A stretch of DNA of 54,261 nucleotides from JANJTY01 sp038257155. Lineage in GTDB: Bacteria; Pseudomonadota; Gammaproteobacteria; Xanthomonadales; Xanthomonadaceae. The stretch spans positions 1 to 54,261 of the forward strand of contig JBBSJP010000027.1 in NCBI GenBank assembly GCA_038257155.1, given 5' to 3'. A model generated the notes under the pieces. It was not told the DNA's origin, ran no database searches, and was given only the letters and a program-made list of their open reading frames with translations. Every line of letters begins with the position of its first letter. The first letter of the stretch is position 1. Made by a program: the position numbers and the translations under genes. This document shows positions 52,901 to 54,261 of the stretch, one piece after another.

Positions 52901-53066
52901 CGCCGGCGTGGCCTTTTCGACCCTGTTGTCGCTGTTCGTGATTCCCGCCTTCTACGCCCTGCTGGCACCTTACACCCGCTCGCCCGAGGCCCTCGCGCGC
53001 AAGCTGGAGAAACTCGAGTTGGAAACCCCTGAAGTTGCCAGTGAGGCCGCCGCACATGCCCGATAA
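49920..53066 (+). CDS. RND-family efflux pump (AcrB/MexB-like)
   Basis: 1048 aa, the normal length for the hydrophobe/amphiphile efflux family. It starts MKLSDISIKRPVLATVASLL, the typical first helix. Two periplasmic loops of about 300 residues each and two six-helix bundles follow. The proton-relay helix reads LLAIVLCIGLVVDDAIVVLEN (two adjacent Asp), and the helix 10 Lys is in VMLVGLAAKNGILIVEFANQL. It exports drugs or toxic lipids using the proton gradient. Substrate range is not readable from sequence; it lacks the short metal-binding Met pattern of CusA-type pumps. The TAA stop overlaps the next start. Confidence 0.93.
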   Translation: MKLSDISIKRPVLATVASLLLVVLGIISFTRLPLRELPDIDPPVVSIDTTYAGASAAVVESRITQVLEDAVAGIEGVDTLSSSSRNGRSSITLEFSLSRDIENAANDVRDAVSRVLDRIPPEAEAPQVQKADSDSEVILWLNLSSATLDAMQLTDFAERYVVDRLSALDGVAQVRVGGSQRYAMRIWLDRAELAARGLTVNEVEAALRRENVELPAGSIESQDRDFLLRMSRSYAEPEDFAQLAIGKGAGGHVIRLSEVAEVTLESAERRAYFRGNGQPRIGLGVIKTSTANSLEVARLVKDEVDVIGASLPEDVEIGVAFDSTVFIDAAVWRVYMTLIEAISLVLIVIFLFLGSARAALVPAVTVPVCVIAAFIALYAFGFSINLFTLLAIVLCIGLVVDDAIVVLENCQRRADAGEPPMVAAVRGTRQVAFAVIATTAVLIAVFVPMAFMEGNNGRLFRELAVALAGAVAISALVALTLTPMMCSKLVRAHRPDEGGFSGAVERRFGALREGYRGWLSRTVGRPVLFGAVLFGTLLASWAMLQIVPRELAPPEDRGSLFISIQGPEGAGFDYTVAQMQEVERRLMPFGGDDGPMQVAITRVPGGFGGGSEEMHTGQAVVLLKPWNERSISTTEVVEQMRAALGDMPAVRALPSARTGLVRSRGGQPLQIVLGGSSYTELVEWRDRMLARMEANPKLFAADSDYKETRPQLRVNVERSRAADLGVSVQEIGRALETMMGSRRVTTYVRDGEEYDVILQARQEDRSAPQDLTGLYVRSQTSGALIPLSNLVSVGELAEPASLNRYNRLRAITLSAGLAPGYTLGEALDWVREVAAEELPEVAQIGYKGESLEYQQTGSAVFFTFAMALLIVYLVLAAQFESFIHPLVIMLAVPLAVLGALIGLFVAGSSLNLFSQIGIVMLVGLAAKNGILIVEFANQLRDEGMAIRDAIVESSATRLRPILMTSIATIMGATPLVLAGGPGSASRFTIGVVVIAGVAFSTLLSLFVIPAFYALLAPYTRSPEALARKLEKLELETPEVASEAAAHAR

Positions 53067-53976
53067 CAAACCGCCCTATCGCCCGCGCCCTCCGCGACCG
53101 CCGCGCGATGCCGCGCCGAGCGAGGGCCCGCGACGCGAACGTCCCGATGCCGATTCGTCGCGGCCTTCTGCATCGCCCTGGTCATCCGCGCGACCCAAGC
53201 AGACCGCGAGCAGCGCAGCGCCTGAGCCCGCCGTTCGCCATCCGCCCGGCGACGAACAGCGCCTGTACGGCGTGAATGCCTGCCTGGCCTCATTCACGGC
53301 GCGTCCCGGCGCGCTGCGCAAGGTATGGCTGCGCGAGGATCGCATTCCGCGCCTCAAAGCGGTGCTGGCCTGGTGTGTGCAGCAGCGCATCGGCTACCGG
53401 GTGGTGACCGACGTCGATCTGGAGAAGCTTTCCGGCAGCGAGCATCACGAAGGCGTGGTGTTTGCGGTGGCGCGGCGCGCTGAGCTCGGCCTTGGCGAAT
53501 GGCTGGAGTCGCTGCCTGCCGGACCGTGTCTGGCGCTGTGGCTGGCCGGTGTCGGCAATCCACACAACCTCGGCGCCATCCTGCGTTCGGCGGCGCACTT
53601 CGGGGTCGCCGGCCTGTTGCTGGAAACCGGCGATGCGCTGGCACTGTCGGGCGCCGCCTGCCGCATCGCCGAGGGTGGCGCGGAAGCCGTGCCGCTGGTG
53701 CGTCTTGGCGATACCGACTCGGCCCTGCGTCGGCTGCAGGCGGCAGGCTTCGCCGTAGCGGCGACCACGGTGCGTGGCGGCGATTCGCTGTATGCCGCGC
53801 AACTGCCGAATCGCCTGGTGTTGGTGATGGGCGCCGAAGGGGAAGGCCTGAGCGAGGCACAGGCCAAACGCTTCGGCCTGCGCCTCGGCATTCCGGGTAG
53901 CGGTTCGGTGGAAAGCCTCAATGTGGCGGCGGCAACGGCGGTGTTTCTTTCAGAGTGGTGTCGGCGGCATCGGTAA
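53056..53976 (+). CDS. SpoU/TrmH-family RNA 2'-O-methyltransferase
   Basis: 306 aa from the ATG at 53056, which overlaps the pump's stop by 11 bp; an in-frame start at 53035 is possible. Residues about 1-65 are a Pro/Arg-rich tail (PYRPRPPRPPRD), likely disordered and RNA-binding. A SpoU substrate-binding domain follows (DEQRLYGVNACLASF), then the knotted SPOUT domain with motif 1 VGNPHNLGAILRSAAHFG, motif 2 LVLVMGAEGEGLS and motif 3 IPGSGSVESLNVAAATAVFL. It methylates 2'-OH of rRNA or tRNA. RlmB- and YfiF-type relatives are both possible. Its last 45 bases are repeated 205 bp downstream. Confidence 0.9.
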   Translation: MPDNKPPYRPRPPRPPRDAAPSEGPRRERPDADSSRPSASPWSSARPKQTASSAAPEPAVRHPPGDEQRLYGVNACLASFTARPGALRKVWLREDRIPRLKAVLAWCVQQRIGYRVVTDVDLEKLSGSEHHEGVVFAVARRAELGLGEWLESLPAGPCLALWLAGVGNPHNLGAILRSAAHFGVAGLLLETGDALALSGAACRIAEGGAEAVPLVRLGDTDSALRRLQAAGFAVAATTVRGGDSLYAAQLPNRLVLVMGAEGEGLSEAQAKRFGLRLGIPGSGSVESLNVAAATAVFLSEWCRRHR

Positions 53977-54261
53977 CGTTGCTGTGCAGGTGAGCGTCGG
54001 ATCCGCGCCGACAACGCTCATCGCTTGGCCTGGCGATTCAGCGGCGCTTGATCCGAGCTACGAGGGACCAATGTAGGTCGGCTCAAGCCGCGCAGCGGTC
54101 GAGCCGACATCGAGGGAGTTGACCCGCACGCCTGCAGCAACGGCGGTGTTTCTTTCAGAGTGGTGTCGGCGGCATCGTTAACGTTGCTGTGCAGGTGAGC
54201 GTCGGATCCGCGCCGACAACGCTCATCGCTTGGCCTGGCGATTCAGCGGCGCTTGATCCGA
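53932..54261. repeat. 205-bp direct duplication of a gene 3' end plus family C repeat
   Basis: Positions 53932-54056 and 54137-54261 are 125-bp copies that differ at one base that I can see (CGG versus CGT before the TAA). The copy includes the last 15 codons and stop of the methyltransferase and the fold-back element seen at 67-132. The second copy is cut off by the window end. No other gene lies in 53977-54261. Confidence 0.88.

Overview
The window is GC-rich bacterial chromosome with tightly packed operons joined by ATGA/GTGA overlaps. Protein types and order point to the Xanthomonadales (Lysobacterales), Gammaproteobacteria: pilU, a DUF4398-like lipoprotein with an OmpA partner, a transsulfuration pair (cbs and metB-type), and a large polysaccharide locus starting directly after the metB-type gene. 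In Xanthomonas the variable LPS O-antigen locus is known to lie between metB and etfA; etfA is not in this window. The assignment is inference, because no rRNA or species marker is present.

Layout. 0.2-3.3 kb: pilU (minus), then a lipoprotein/OmpA pair and a YdcH-like gene. 3.7-7.7 kb: cystathionine beta-synthase and a cystathionine gamma-synthase/lyase, separated by a 250-bp tandem repeat array and a vapBC toxin-antitoxin pair. 7.7-25.3 kb: the first glycan block, with a linker protein plus 1018-aa double glycosyltransferase, a Wzm/Wzt-type ABC exporter with two glycosyltransferases, a 1651-aa protein joining a sulfotransferase to three glycosyltransferase modules, two methyltransferases and a GT-C-like membrane protein. 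25.3-28.5 kb: three small exported cysteine proteins, a lipoprotein and a small membrane protein. 28.5-37.4 kb: one 2972-aa SpvB/FG-GAP/RHS protein whose stop codon overlaps that small membrane protein, an arrangement typical of polymorphic toxin and immunity pairs.

38.2-45.1 kb: a seven-gene operon (GtrB-like transferase, FAD oxidoreductase, Rossmann dehydratase/epimerase-like protein, TIM-barrel isomerase-like protein, SMR-type small transporter, second GT2, GT-C membrane transferase). It looks like a complete lipid-linked sugar decoration pathway of unknown product. 45.9-48.4 kb: an exported protein of unknown function and a phosphomannomutase/phosphoglucomutase that could supply sugar phosphates. 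48.8-54.0 kb: an RND efflux adaptor and pump, then a SpoU-family RNA methyltransferase whose 3' end is duplicated downstream.

Nearly every long intergenic gap carries fold-back or REP-like repeats from at least five families. By eye, 16.8-28.5 kb is lower in GC and less biased in codon use than the flanks, consistent with acquired DNA inside the glycan locus. The most interesting items are the four-module sulfotransferase-glycosyltransferase and its split relative, the exported RHS protein with a JAMM-like tip and overlapping putative immunity gene, the seven-gene sugar operon, and the three tandem exported cysteine proteins.
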